A stretch of DNA of 57,500 nt from Symbiodinium natans (GCA_905221605.1 CAJNDS010000557.1:1030402-1087901); one strand, 5' to 3'. Shown: positions 53,201 through 56,069, counted from the stretch's first letter. A program made the numbers and translations. The notes: generated by a model not told the origin, from the letters alone.

Positions 53201-53557
53201 TTGCATAGCGGAGCAGCGCCGCAACATGGCAGGGCCTGGTCCACCTCGCACCTTCAAGGGCCCAAATCCGCATTGCCATGGAGTAATATGGAGTGTATCC
53301 CGCGTCTGCACATCACTGCATGGATGATTTCGCTGCATGCTCGGATTGGTGGTTTCATGCTTTGGTATGTTAAATCCCTCCCCCCAAAAAAGAGACCTTT
53401 GCCCAAGCCCTAAACCCTAAACCCTAAACCCTAAACCCTGAACCCTAAACCCTAAACCCTAAACCCTAAATTGAAATCTTAAAATGCAGCTTGTGAAAGG
53501 TGGCCATGCGCGCAGACTTGAAAGCACTCGACTTTAAGCTCTCGAAAGTGGTCCGGA
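29170..53557 (+). CDS. Voltage-gated cation channel, one 6-TM domain plus EF-hands, 18 tiny exons
   Basis: Joining 29170-29230, 30107-30152, 42230-42285, 43119-43163, 43507-43571, 44010-44056, 44618-44679, 45028-45082, 45604-45648, 46153-46197, 47067-47130, 47609-47675, 48307-48427, 48696-48753, 49670-49722, 52015-52092, 52811-52876 and 53500-53557 gives about 363 codons with no stop. The product has the ion_trans layout: S1, S2, S3, an S4 with seven basic residues at every third position, S5, a pore helix with EITFAG then NWP, S6, and a C-terminal EF-hand pair. It should be a plasma-membrane or organelle voltage-gated cation channel with Ca2+ regulation. A single domain recalls bacterial NaChBac and protist EukCat channels; the ion selectivity is unknown. 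All 18 exons follow AG and begin with G. Donors are 14 GC and 3 GA, none GT; since intron and next exon both begin with G, each border can slide by one base. The N-terminus and C-terminus are not fixed. An 11-kb LINE sits in the S1-S2 intron. Confidence 0.88.
29249..29280 (+). repeat. TTTAGGG tract in intron after S1
   Basis: Four copies starting about 19 bp behind the donor. Confidence 0.9.
29304..29418. mobile_element. MITE family C, best copy
   Basis: Ends ccatgtgggggtttacgaag and cgtcaactcccatgtg form imperfect terminal inverted repeats around a core with ccctaaatagcagggttccc and gagcaaggaccccaataagg. It lies in the channel intron between the S1 exon and its continuation. Confidence 0.75.
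29488..29593. mobile_element. MITE family D copy
   Basis: taggagaaagagggaaccct at the left and ggatcccctattcctatccc at the right. Inside is ctcttaaacagggacctta, shared exactly with the copy at 53775. Confidence 0.75.
29604..29684 (-). repeat. CCCTAAA tract
   Basis: About eleven copies abutting MITE D. Confidence 0.95.
29795..30070. other. A/T-rich island with (TA)n and (CT)n
   Basis: A second A/T-rich patch lies inside the S1 intron, with ta runs at about 29904 and 30036 and a ct run at 30011. No gene. Confidence 0.75.
30107..30152 (+). CDS. Channel exon: end of S1 and S1-S2 loop
   Basis: After gagtcgtcaag|GCTGG; reads LELEGNAIGTRLRRG, continuing S1 so the helix ends MMVELELEG. GC donor at 30153 leaves phase 0; an earlier GC at 30126 is the main alternative. 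Confidence 0.7.
30197..30967. other. Intron DNA with TTTAGGG words, no further gene seen
   Basis: Degenerate TTTAGGG and ttcaggg words occur at 30198-30295, including two copies of tagcaaaaaggg. The remainder is unique, with short frames on both strands and no recognised domain. Confidence 0.5.
30968..30980 (-). repeat. Telomeric words at the LINE insertion site
   Basis: ccctaaaccctaaa immediately precedes the left target-site duplication, so the LINE entered at the border of a CCCTAAA tract. Confidence 0.85.
30980..30992 (+). repeat. Left target-site duplication of the LINE
   Basis: The 13 bases aaactcacagtgc recur exactly at 42079-42091, right after the A10 tail. The first three A residues cannot be separated from the tail, so the duplication is 10-13 nt. 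Confidence 0.85.
31140..31748 (+). CDS. LINE ORF A, 202-residue protein of unknown function
   Basis: The first ATG in frame is at 31140, about 150 nt from the 5' end of the element. The product is rich in charged and leucine residues, with helix-like stretches (MRRLRRQLRERQYDTWIATM, HLLLQFFDPEAFSDFLESIE) and an acidic tail (DDRSEEDEQPSD). I recognise no domain. Its place suggests an ORF1-like structural or RNA-binding partner, but that is inference. The overlapping frame-1 reading of this stretch is Cys/Ser-rich and looks like a shadow. Confidence 0.65.
   Translation: MACRAFQHEEAHSEALVFGGQPSKDLWQALAGSLLLNVVRNHLAALEGHTSRLDAIMRRLRRQLRERQYDTWIATMLGRIPASARSSVSRHYRLMLLLYRQPQQPERLEFLRSLGPNSPYNFYMRRAEFTLAQHLIRNWRVPQQHTTWLLQAIQEARPGEDFNSLHLLLQFFDPEAFSDFLESIEVPDDRSEEDEQPSDINP
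31822..34224 (+). CDS. LINE ORF B, long protein of unknown function
   Basis: An ATG at 31822 opens an 800-codon frame. The first ~200 residues are clearly protein-like (NIMLSAAGLVEMAYYSPAQS, IWFTRSELFDLLQTELATRQ, LMDFIRIWNEYLDFLRL). From about 32440 the composition turns to Pro, Arg, Ser and Thr, as in disordered protein, yet no stop occurs for another 1.7 kb. A peptide APRGILGAP is encoded twice in frame by the hairpin repeats at 32719 and 32890. The end overlaps the most upstream ATG of ORF C by 127 nt. No family recognised. Confidence 0.55.
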   Translation: MPTRQTIVGLLALQVMPTKAMPEDAVKEGEPKRARLDEQAPQELGTASCSTTAVIDPRRRQNIMLSAAGLVEMAYYSPAQSSRIYEQLTTTLEFGSEVGIWFTRSELFDLLQTELATRQVNLMDFIRIWNEYLDFLRLTSPTIETMVPWRDEVTNPVEAALPCSAFSADQASNGATQPASQAASLEGTPALEAAPAAPCGDLISLHMPVSNRLSRKARTRPTRVAPSCFRSNLDKPVHLPRRGERAVSHAHRRPARTVATPPTPHNFPTRFNIITTLYTVHPRSIPQGRYCRLSISLPGAPRGILGAPRCRATAILPYPDNPSYLVNLQTPPCKAVTAWVVSPELSRDRHQLSFQVAPRGILGAPWCRTLIPKVDPYHLPHPRHPRFTRTQGAATDRVGFPTSSHDRPCLWRPLMSSARAIAKYGCAWDSSNSFTQPHHIEPLFRTPGAHHMRDTCSEAPDLLLRRWPSLAAISAQQTVPRCPRSKINGRIRQRRLSDLPDNAYARTLRSVKSQARPKTQHANQTQLRSTDVALTENQKCRPLAQQASFKNARLGARAGRERENQLLVGWSYRLTSVQAPDVLPQHSPSKTGPFHNTHCGVLFSPLDSLVRTIACTSAGNEHVDSALTHAYMRLPRTALDKAPKPTLARTMQSRPGPKSGTATQGSPVGRDARVDPLAAGGSGARQHQWPLSCLLANICSHALTHGTMRVIHTPLSFSFSPSPFSLTQSTPAFLCLKLLSKSSRSSFPCPKPVSLGIRRCKWMLLTATCPWALQYSDLVPHATCTAGLQVHALRSPGYTS
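32719..32745 (+). repeat. Hairpin repeat, copy 1
   Basis: gcacctcgaggtatcctcgg followed by tgcgcc: gcgcacc and gagg pair with cctcggtgcgc, leaving a two-base bulge. The same sequence recurs 171 nt (57 codons) downstream. Confidence 0.8.
32890..32916 (+). repeat. Hairpin repeat, copy 2
   Basis: gcacctcgaggcatcctcgg followed by tgcgcc; one base differs from copy 1 within the loop. The reading frame is kept between copies. Confidence 0.8.
34098..36557 (+). CDS. LINE ORF C: RRM-like domain and N-terminal part of APE endonuclease
   Basis: The frame opens with ATG at 34098; a later ATG at 34623 avoids overlap with ORF B and starts a more protein-like sequence, so I favour it. Counting from 34098, a Ser/Asp/Glu-rich stretch precedes an RRM-like fold (residues ~370-437: WVVLTTGIPSQIFHEYICSF, then GGYAVHFED). 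An 11-residue proline repeat (about four copies, 33-bp period, 35470-35630) follows. From residue ~675 the exonuclease-endonuclease-phosphatase fold begins, with SHNIGG and the catalytic LQETHW. The frame leaves the domain after WGQLDTLLG and stops at 36557. The remaining endonuclease motifs lie in the next frame. Confidence 0.8.
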   Translation: MQMDAAHCNLPLGASILRPRATCNMHCRLAGACSEVAWIHVVTKDHGPCWACDLHYCEPGPDQPNMEAISLFRAHGVNALIPLYKRCRTHPYARRLWPARRRTVARVGKSAGNIDAADVCAPAHEHRCPTQHTHSRSRGPSCPFWHIGQCSAHPMFSTLRHLHKTCHCCSHAKAKMPRHRTAADKARAKARPWRHLRRAAGAAPPPSTARQTGEPMASTAAEGSRAPRPPPLTVYSESRAQPSLSLEDAGESADTYSDCSSEDGQVVPLTAPMPKPAGLPLQHLSSTTQDHAIDIDSENENMPNRDTETDEEILAPRPSTHQHAADDNAGLSETPHLLDAAPESGRLSQATAALTAQHVTAENLPCINQGSWVVLTTGIPSQIFHEYICSFGQYAACIDLAGGYAVHFEDSAISYQIRRELDGMDLPGGRCAVRVLAYKVCNRCQVPMYNMPQDQLPAPPTPAPTQVGAPPTPARNPVGAPRNPGPTQVGAAPTPAMTQVGASPTTLVGPSLSDKRQTARASEVCATHAVHGNHAQDLGGHSYHDQTCSYSNARTAPVLSTSPAQPMHQTKSSSNAHWMLPARRLYRLMLLILPCQGEVTKTARYTQQPSPKTPAPNWIVKRAYKRAVKQANRAGVATYRGKQYSAEALQAQRYRAPIPKLSLARQAKALTPRPFLHVTSHNIGGATTLAYDEWSSWLSQNQPHIALLQETHWGDSSEFNQGRYHAVGSGGPERCSGLLTAIHHGIASPQQISFNEWIPGRLLHVRVRLRQQTWDIVNVYQVPWRRTCSEAVNVKNRKPLWGQLDTLLGPKWSYHRRRL
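35470..35630 (+). repeat. 33-bp in-frame repeat (PTPAPTQVGAP type)
   Basis: ggtaggagct-type words recur at 35495, 35528, 35561 and 35594, exactly 33 bp apart. They encode a proline-rich linker between the RRM-like and endonuclease domains. Confidence 0.85.
36511..41574 (+). CDS. LINE: endonuclease C-terminus, reverse transcriptase, zinc fingers and USP-like protease
   Basis: The frame is open from the TAG at 36508 to the TAA at 41572. It begins inside the endonuclease (GGDFNT, SSVIDYMLTRG, final GGKHLML) without its own start. RT motifs follow: RPLALMTT, LDLSKAFDSL (about 38020), GIRQGCPLSPLLW (38188), LYADDHH (38299) and TATYLGI. Then come C2H2 or knuckle motifs: CATC..H..H (39085), CKHC (39211), CVFC..H..H (39496) and CLAC (39649). 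The C-terminus has a C19 protease layout: Cys box HNLCYLNS (Cys codon 40834), HDAAEFYAFL, His box GHYTTLL (His codon 41428), WQLHDD (41464-41481). RT copies the element's RNA; the protease could remove ubiquitin from element or host proteins (inference). The ~330 codons between fingers and protease look non-native (S/P/G/R-rich) and overlap a better-looking frame. Confidence 0.88.
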   Translation: MHSSARNGLIIGGDFNTVLPRNASITGLNFHAPARPETDADQFRDICLMHSLTALNTHHGHHPTFVGPQGSSVIDYMLTRGPQATAAIPNTAVAPAPFADWRSGGKHLMLSTRLPAHVWKYKPAHKPPLRWDELTLRKAAQSCSTQHAAWRTDMSLALAQLTPAERTRTDHVVSQITARHFPRQARARAPAPWQTAEVRASVKLLWQARDALRKCQASTGLASLFTMWRHAASFAKCSRECKRVGRQARRQRLLACIQEAEQAKQRGDLRGLYQVVKRLAPKQAYRRVQLRDSTGKMLNDDESVQALLVYSRATFCKEPTSNLTEPLQAPLQISMEELTEALGQLKPNKAVPPHSAPITAYQANKSLVLPAILQYLQQAWQPGLEPLLDKSWTSGWLVWIPKPGKSPSRPENLRPLALMTTEAKLIATVLKQKLTPYVVKFLLDTPQFAYVPNRNIYHSISKVLAHCRQVRERLKAFTENLHRRHSGVCPTKQGENYGALQITLDLSKAFDSLRWGHVQRALQAADVPQPLCAAVLSLLSHTTYHLHSGEAITSLRITNGIRQGCPLSPLLWSLASGRIWQILKQHMTEQATQGITLYADDHHLGLTFHDVPTFKQAIKQAGILLEVLDTAGLSVNAQKSVALLEVRGKALKKAVKDYVAKTAQGRCFVLPHPYSPQLPPTRIPLQTTATYLGIVIAYHNFEDATLKRNIRKAQGRYQQLRKILNGHHNLTQTTRLRLWRACIEPIFYYALHTTGITKQGSHLLYTALIKQLRAIGASPVHITHESSTDLLARLGVQWFHDTMQERGNNLLQKLCLAPPEDGILQDPHIQASLQASLNTFMELNSFSPPEPEVLAFECATCGASFASNRGLKTHLRRKHGEAQVAHTLKARDHGLNGLPTCKHCKVAFPKWQVLENHVRLLACEGLRKAWRDMQTPDITLDPKDVPQSSTETYHFPTPIALKKFPQLHTFLTQPYANAWGSVFACATITTWVRQRCVFCGQWIAGPAGFRAHWRRIHEDIWSVISALTLTLQRKGATLFTPPTHQPCLACQQTVRKPLLHTPACAVITQVVALQLLVQPESVHLPCHASHGVRSLTLRRRAGGHMGGPFSSHAADPTGVVSDTGAEAPARTGGVSAHTPTPARTARGVWDGSAESPASPHRLTHGDQSHDSQALAPAGGFPANDTGRPWFCSSPGRDSGKQHPRRPDPEIPPMACSTSAWQTDQLEWHRPIGRGQRFHQSLGDANPAALTLDAMFGKRTAGQTADLHTDQRPSDEGPGHGTLQGGTVDHVALGPRPAENGAGPVSSQGHYRTDAPASSRPTRVPRGPHSCPSLSLPAEMGNRAEATQDSDALRSEPSKEPGSQPPFGSLRTSSSHYDRRGPEAGGPTPQPDGAAPLQNGGTVRARNGPDGPSLVRDTPPDSIPLFQAYPTLQIPLHNPHNLCYLNSVTLASLWTSRAHVTPQQQPLWEVCNSLVAQSHPCKLALVIRPLLRYWKHIRSQHDAAEFYAFLAPQLLATLCEGDWQARRHALPHAEVTDLGSTVQPVSLYPSLTETTLQALVNKWHTQAHRHALRKAPEILTLRIPKFTRPGHPAALAVRYDLLNTECVQMPCYTRSDCTTELVSYELTACVLHVGDTPRAGHYTTLLRVGQGEWQLHDDARDIIICTQQRASQLAGEQGYVILLRKASS
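39770..40753 (+). CDS. LINE overlapping ORF D, 327 residues
   Basis: An ATG at 39770 opens a frame shifted +1 from the RT frame, ending TGA at 40751. Its sequence reads like a folded protein (LLMRCLVKELQDRLQTFTQ, GQWTMLRWDPDLQKM, VLRFHSLRKWEIVQKQRKT, SLRKSLVHSHLLGLCGH), unlike the low-complexity overlapping frame. It starts just behind the last zinc-binding motif of the RT frame and stops just before the protease domain, so it may be the native middle ORF. No named family recognised; the pattern reminds me of uncharacterised proteins linked to dinoflagellate retroelements (memory only). Confidence 0.65.
   Translation: MQAMEYDHSPYVDGLEDTWGDHFRPTQQILQGSFQTPGPKRRRGPEEFPLTPPHPLGQRGGYGMGQLRAQPHPTDSLTAINLMTAKLSLQQEDSLQMTRADRGFVLHLGGTAGSSILDDLIQKSHQWHAAHQPGRPTNLNGTAPSAEASASTNRSEMQTPLRSLLMRCLVKELQDRLQTFTQTKDLQTKAQDTGLYKEGQWTMLRWDPDLQKMVPDQFRAKVTTEQTLLLLQGLHECLEDPTLVLRFHSLRKWEIVQKQRKTVMLLEVSLRKSLVHSHLLGLCGHPALTMIDAALKPEGLRRSPMAQRLSKMVAQYEQEMGLMDRRW
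41575..42070 (+). other. LINE 3' untranslated region
   Basis: About 500 bp between the protease stop and the A10 tail with no supported protein frame. It includes a CT-rich stretch at 41909-41940. Confidence 0.7.
42071..42080 (+). other. Poly-A tail of the LINE
   Basis: Ten A residues directly before the right target-site duplication. Confidence 0.9.
42079..42091 (+). repeat. Right target-site duplication of the LINE
   Basis: aaactcacagtgc, identical to 30980-30992. The original target continues as cgtcgcactcacttgctcag. Confidence 0.85.
42163..42200 (-). repeat. CCCTAAA tract
   Basis: About five copies between the LINE and the S2 exon. Confidence 0.9.
42230..42285 (+). CDS. Channel exon: S2 helix, first half
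   Basis: After ctcttcagag|GTCAG; reads VSPIFEMFDNAFVFLFLA. FDNAF is a hallmark of the S2 start in this superfamily. GC donor, phase 2. Confidence 0.9.
42300..42365 (-). repeat. Degenerate CCCTAAA words
   Basis: About seven imperfect copies in the intron after S2. Confidence 0.8.
43119..43163 (+). CDS. Channel exon: S2 end and S2-S3 loop
   Basis: After gaaactcag|GCTCG; completes a Glu and reads LVFRMFVEWNTFLKE, the conserved acidic-then-Arg end of S2. GA donor (43164-43165), phase 2. Confidence 0.88.
43507..43571 (+). CDS. Channel exon: S3 helix
   Basis: After gtgcctcag|GTTTTGG; reads FWFDFFLVAAGLVDMQPP. The Phe-Asp of S3, which pairs with S4 charges in related channels, is present. GC donor, phase 1. 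An earlier border after GACATG would not keep phase. Confidence 0.88.
44010..44056 (+). CDS. Channel exon: S4 voltage sensor, first half
   Basis: After cttgaaccag|GTGAC; reads DHKNIVMLRLVRALK with basic residues at every third position. GC donor, phase 0. Confidence 0.9.
44618..44679 (+). CDS. Channel exon: S4 second half and S4-S5 linker
   Basis: After ccccacgag|GCGCT; reads ALRAIRMVRTLRLFTGLR. Together with the previous exon the helix has R-R-K-R-R-R-R spaced by three. GA donor at 44680-44681, phase 2; a GT two bases earlier would break the frame. Confidence 0.92.
45028..45082 (+). CDS. Channel exon: S5, first half
   Basis: After aaaccccgag|GAAGG; reads KACQCFLPSLGWSMVLLG. GC donor, phase 0. 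Confidence 0.92.
45604..45648 (+). CDS. Channel exon: S5, second half
   Basis: After ctcgagccgag|GTTTT; reads VFMTMGALVLGTLLQ. GC donor, phase 0. Only 15 codons. Confidence 0.9.
45667..45831 (+). repeat. Large TTTAGGG tract in the S5-pore intron
   Basis: About twenty copies in two blocks separated by acgggagtccggatgcaaaa. The array begins 18 bp behind the S5 donor. Confidence 0.97.
46153..46197 (+). CDS. Channel exon: S5-pore turret
   Basis: After cctggagttcag|GACTT; reads DFIMDPSMDLVDRQW, an acidic extracellular loop. GC donor, phase 0. Confidence 0.88.
46562..46663. mobile_element. MITE family A, well-preserved copy
   Basis: TTGGGATGTTCCCCCTTAT and ATAAGGGGGAACATCCC are near-perfect terminal inverted repeats; inner arms cagtcctcaataggg and ccctctgaaggactg. 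It lies in the turret-pore intron. Confidence 0.9.
46808..46907. mobile_element. MITE family A, second copy in the same intron
   Basis: TTGGGATGTTCCCCCTTATA and TATAAGGGGGAGCATGCCAA, about 145 bp behind the previous copy in the same orientation. Confidence 0.9.
47067..47130 (+). CDS. Channel exon: pore helix
   Basis: After ccaccaagatcag|GTTTGG; reads VWMHYGTAYRALYTLYEI, then TFAG. The acidic residue before the TFAG turn is in the place of the selectivity-filter Glu of related channels. GC donor, phase 1. Confidence 0.93.
47265..47325. repeat. (GCGAGAGA)n microsatellite
   Basis: About six copies of gagcgaga, followed by a (tgttt)n stretch at 47360-47400. Confidence 0.85.
47609..47675 (+). 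CDS. Channel exon: filter end and start of S6
   Basis: After cgcagtgtgcag|GAAATTGG; reads NWPTNVRPVLDRVSHGFV. The W..xxRPV spacing matches the post-filter segment of one-domain Nav-like channels. GA donor at 47676, phase 2. Confidence 0.93.
47967..48037 (-). repeat. GTGGCAAAA motif followed by CCCTAAA tract
   Basis: gtcagctaggtgtgtggcaa and an A-run pass directly into about eight CCCTAAA copies. Confidence 0.85.
48307..48427 (+). CDS. Channel exon: S6 helix and cytoplasmic extension
   Basis: After caacgcccag|GTATATC; reads YITIIVFAVIRVISAIFLK, then DTLDAANNDAEHLVVERLRK. The longest exon (121 bp). GC donor, phase 0. Confidence 0.95.
48497..48546 (-). repeat. CCCTAAA tract
   Basis: Seven copies, two of them CCCCAAA, in the shortest intron (268 bp). 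Confidence 0.95.
48696..48753 (+). CDS. Channel exon: first EF-hand, start
   Basis: After ccgcacaag|GCGGAG; reads AEYVEKLENVFHAMDDSGD and splits the loop Gly. A GC donor at 48754 joins to MITEERL; a GT donor 15 bp later would lengthen the loop and fits the family less well. Confidence 0.9.
49090..49220. mobile_element. Possible single-copy palindromic element
   Basis: gggcatgagggaatggagta on the left and tacttccctcattccctg on the right are roughly complementary, with further inner matches (agtaccc, ggtacc). No second copy is seen. Confidence 0.45.
49294..49373 (+). repeat. TTTAGGG tract
   Basis: Eleven near-perfect copies. Confidence 0.97.
49670..49722 (+). CDS. Channel exon: first EF-hand, end
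   Basis: After actggtgcgag|GAATG; reads MITEERLTFILANPVAK. GC donor, phase 0. The loop DDSGDGMITEER has Asp, Ser and Asp at positions 1, 3 and 5 and Gly at 6, but Arg at 12. Confidence 0.92.
50085..50720. other. A/T-rich island in the EF-hand intron
   Basis: About 600 bp of A/T-rich DNA with ta and tatgta runs (for example gtatatgtatatgtatatac). No gene. A similar patch with T-runs lies at 51690-51930. Confidence 0.8.
50787..51041 (+). repeat. TTTAGGG tracts
   Basis: Two arrays (about 50787-50863 and 50958-51041) with a 95-bp unique stretch between them. Confidence 0.95.
52015..52092 (+). CDS. Channel exon: linker and start of second EF-hand
   Basis: After gttcgtggag|GCCTAT; reads AYFATLDVDVYESAALFHLL, then DNGDGE. 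GC donor, phase 0. The EF loop appears one residue shorter than the 12-residue standard. Confidence 0.93.
52627..52745 (-). repeat. CCCTAAA tract, ~17 copies
   Basis: Includes a few cctgaac and ccttaaa variants. Confidence 0.97.
52811..52876 (+). CDS. Channel exon: second EF-hand, end
   Basis: After accgcctacag|GTCACT; reads VTMDEFIEGIMRCKGQAR, then AMDQ. GC donor at 52877 keeps phase 0 into the next exon; it is preferred over a GT at 52895. Confidence 0.93.
52898..52950 (+). repeat. TTTAGGG tract
   Basis: About seven copies starting 22 bp behind the donor. Confidence 0.95.
53410..53470 (-). repeat. CCCTAAA tract
   Basis: About nine copies just before the next exon. Confidence 0.95.
53500..53557 (+). 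CDS. Channel exon: post-EF-hand helix
   Basis: After cttgtgaaag|GTGGCC; reads VAMRADLKALDFKLSKVV, a coiled-coil-like helix often found behind the EF-hands. The 3' border is set at a GC (53558) but not confirmed because the next exon is uncertain. Confidence 0.75.
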
Positions 53558-53774
53558 GCCTTTGGCATGATTCAGATGGGTTTAGGGTTTAGGGTTTAGA
53601 GTTTAGGGTTCCCTGCCACCTGAGGCGAGTTGGTCTCTAAGCCTTAGGCACAAAACACCAGGGTCTGAGCCCCAAAATCCCAACCAGCCTTCCAGTTAGG
53701 AAGGCCGGCGGGGCCGGTTCAAACGTGCAGGGCCACAAGCCCGAAAGTTAGTTGCCCTACGCCTTAATCCTAGG

Positions 53775-53892
53775 TAGGATAAGGGGGACCCTTAAAAGGG
53801 AACCCTTCTGAACCCTCTTCGGGCTCTCTTAAACAGGGACCTTATGGAGAGGGTATATATCCCCAAGGGTCCCCCCCTAATCTTATCCCCTA
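53775..53892. mobile_element. MITE family D, best copy
   Basis: taggataagggggaccctta and tcccccctaatcttatccc form imperfect terminal inverted repeats; the core ctcttaaacagggacctta is identical to the copy at 29488. Confidence 0.8.
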
Positions 53893-53998
53893 CGCCTTAA
53901 ACTCTAAACCCTGGCACAGTCGATGGACTTGGACGCTGTGTGCCTTGCTTGGTTTGTTTGAGTGAGCGATTAAACCCTAAGCTCGGCGGGGGGTAAAG

Positions 53999-54190
53999 AA
54001 AACCCTAAACCCTAAACCCCAAACCCCAAACCCCAAACCCTAAACCCTAAACCCTAAACCCTAAACCCTAAACCCTAAACCCTACAAACCCTAAACCCTA
54101 AACCCCAAACCCCAAACCCCAAACCCCAAACCCCCAAACCCCAAACCCTAAACCCGAACCCCAAACCCTAAACCCTAAAACCCTGAACCC
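53999..54190 (-). repeat. CCCTAAA tract with CCCCAAA variants
   Basis: About 26 heptamers, many CCCCAAA, clustered in blocks. Confidence 0.97.
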
Positions 54191-54400
54191 GAGGTTGCTC
54201 AAGAGCTCGGGACTCATAAGCAAGACCGCGCCCAACCAGGCCGCTGGGCGTAGCTGAACGCAAGAGCCTAGGGTTGAAGGTTTAGGGTTTAGGGTTTAAG
54301 GTTTAGTGTTTAAGGGTGTAGGGCAGGAACGACAGATAGCATCAACAATAGCAGGCCATAACAACCAAGACTGCGGCCTGAGACTCGTCTCGCTGTGTTT

Positions 54401-54424
54401 GGGGGGGGGGGGGGGGGGGGGGGT
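54401..54424. repeat. G-run (~23 G)
   Basis: Uninterrupted G-run; length may vary. Confidence 0.9.
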
Positions 54425-54667
54425 GGTTTGGCGTCGAAAATCTGGGACACAAGGATGCGCAAAGGTGCTTTACATTCAAGTGGGTTGTGACCCAAGTATG
54501 GGGTACCCCTAATAGGACTCCCCCCCAAAAACGCGACAATCCTTACGAAAGGGCATCAGGGGGTTCGGTTTGCGTTGGCTGGATTACCTTTTTGTGGAGC
54601 ATGGGCATGTCAAATCACCAACAACCCCCAACATTAGAAATCCCGAAGCCTTCCAGGCTTGCAGGCT

Positions 54668-54847
54668 GTACTTGAAGGTTCACGGGTACTTGTATAACTC
54701 CAGTTTAGGGTTTAGGGTTTAGGGTTTAGGGTTTAGGGTTCAGGGTTTAGGGTTTAGGGTGATAAGTCTGCTTGCAACCTACTTGATTAGGGGACTTAGT
54801 ACAGTTCTATTTGGGGGTCAGAAATACCCAAGAACCTCCAAGTAGGG
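54668..54847. mobile_element. MITE family B copy interrupted by a telomeric tract
   Basis: TA-flanked ends cttgaaggttcacgggtac and caagaacctccaag. Inside lie about eight TTTAGGG copies (54703-54759). Confidence 0.8.
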
Positions 54848-54946
54848 TCAACCCCAAGCCCTGTCAGACACTGCTGGCCGAACTCGTCCGGGTCCGCGTT
54901 GTCGAAAAAGCCTCAAACCCGAGGGCGCCCAATCCTCATGGGAAAC

Positions 54947-55122
54947 TTGGGATGTTCCCCCTTAGACCAGCAGTCCTCAATAGGAATTATACCAGGGGGT
55001 GCACTGTTGTCCTTAGGCCCCGCGCCGCCCTCACAAGTAGGTGTGGCATTGCTGTTGTTAGATTAGCTCGCTGGCACTAGAATCCCTATTAAGGACTGCT
55101 AGTCTAGGGGGGAGCATCCCAA
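54947..55122. mobile_element. MITE family A copy with a ~70-bp central insert
   Basis: Ends TTGGGATGTTCCCCCTTA and GGGGGGAGCATCCCAA and both inner arms are kept. A unique GC-rich segment (about 55001-55074) separates the halves. Confidence 0.8.
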
Positions 55123-55219
55123 CCTGAGACCTCCGTAACCCTCGAACTACCGGAGCCTCGTAGTGTAAGCCCCGGCCGAACCTTGAAGCGTACAGATTCC
55201 GAGACCCATTTTGCCCCAG

Positions 55220-55290
55220 GAAAAGGAGAGGCGGCGGCCCGCCAAGGTGCCAAAAGTTCTCAGAGAGTCGCCGGCGCTAGGCGAATCCGC
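55220..55290 (+). CDS. Candidate C-terminal exon
   Basis: After ttgccccag|GAAAAGG two frames are open: EKERRRPAKVPKVLRESPAL, or, if spliced from the previous exon at phase 1, RKGEAAARQGAKSSQRVAG. Basic and disordered-looking; could be the channel tail. Not confirmed. Confidence 0.3.
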
Positions 55291-55538
55291 CTAAGAGGCG
55301 ACGCAGGTGCAAGATCTCACTTGCTGCTACTTAGGGCCCAGCAAAGCAGGCTGTTCTAAAGCCCCACCCCGAAGCTCTTCTCCCCGGCGCTTTGTGAGAA
55401 TCGAGGCCTCTAAAGCCTGACCACATGGAGTCTGCACCGGTCGTCCAAGAATGCTCGGATCGCTGCAGTGGTGCCCAAATCCTGAGAAAACAAGAACCAG
55501 GCCTTAAGCCCTTCTTGCAAGCAGAGAAACCCTAAGCC

Positions 55539-55585
55539 CTAAACCCTAAACCCTAAACCCTAAAACCCGAAACCCTAAACCCTAC
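55539..55585 (-). repeat. CCCTAAA tract
   Basis: About six copies. Confidence 0.9.
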
Positions 55586-55929
55586 GCCCCAGTGCCACCC
55601 GTTCATCCTTCTGCTGTTCGCGGTTGGAGGGTGTCAGGTTCACTGGTAGACTTGAATTTTCAGATTCAGCCCCCTCCCTCCTTGACCTATGAGAGGTTTC
55701 TGAACACATACATGTGTTTTGCTTTTTCATAGGACTAGCTATATACCAACACAGGTATAGACATGCATATATATATATATATGTGATATAGCTATTTTTA
55801 GATCTGAATGGGTGTTTCAGGTTTTTGGTGCACCGTTGCAGCGACCGAGCGTAGCAACTGCCAACGTCGAACTGCCCGGCGGGTTCTCGCAAGCTGCATC
55901 TGCCACTTCGGTTTATGTCGGATAGCCCC

Positions 55930-56035
55930 AAACCCGAAATCCTAAACCCTGGGCCCAAAACCCTAAACCCCAAACCCTAAACCCTACACCCTAAACCCTA
56001 AACCCTAGATCCTAGACCCTAGACCCTCGACCCTA
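55930..56035 (-). repeat. Degenerate CCCTAAA tract
   Basis: About fourteen heptamers; later ones drift to CCCTAGA and CCCTCGA. Confidence 0.9.
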
Positions 56036-56069
56036 ATCTTTGCGACTGGGTGCTTCAAGGCGCAGGCAG

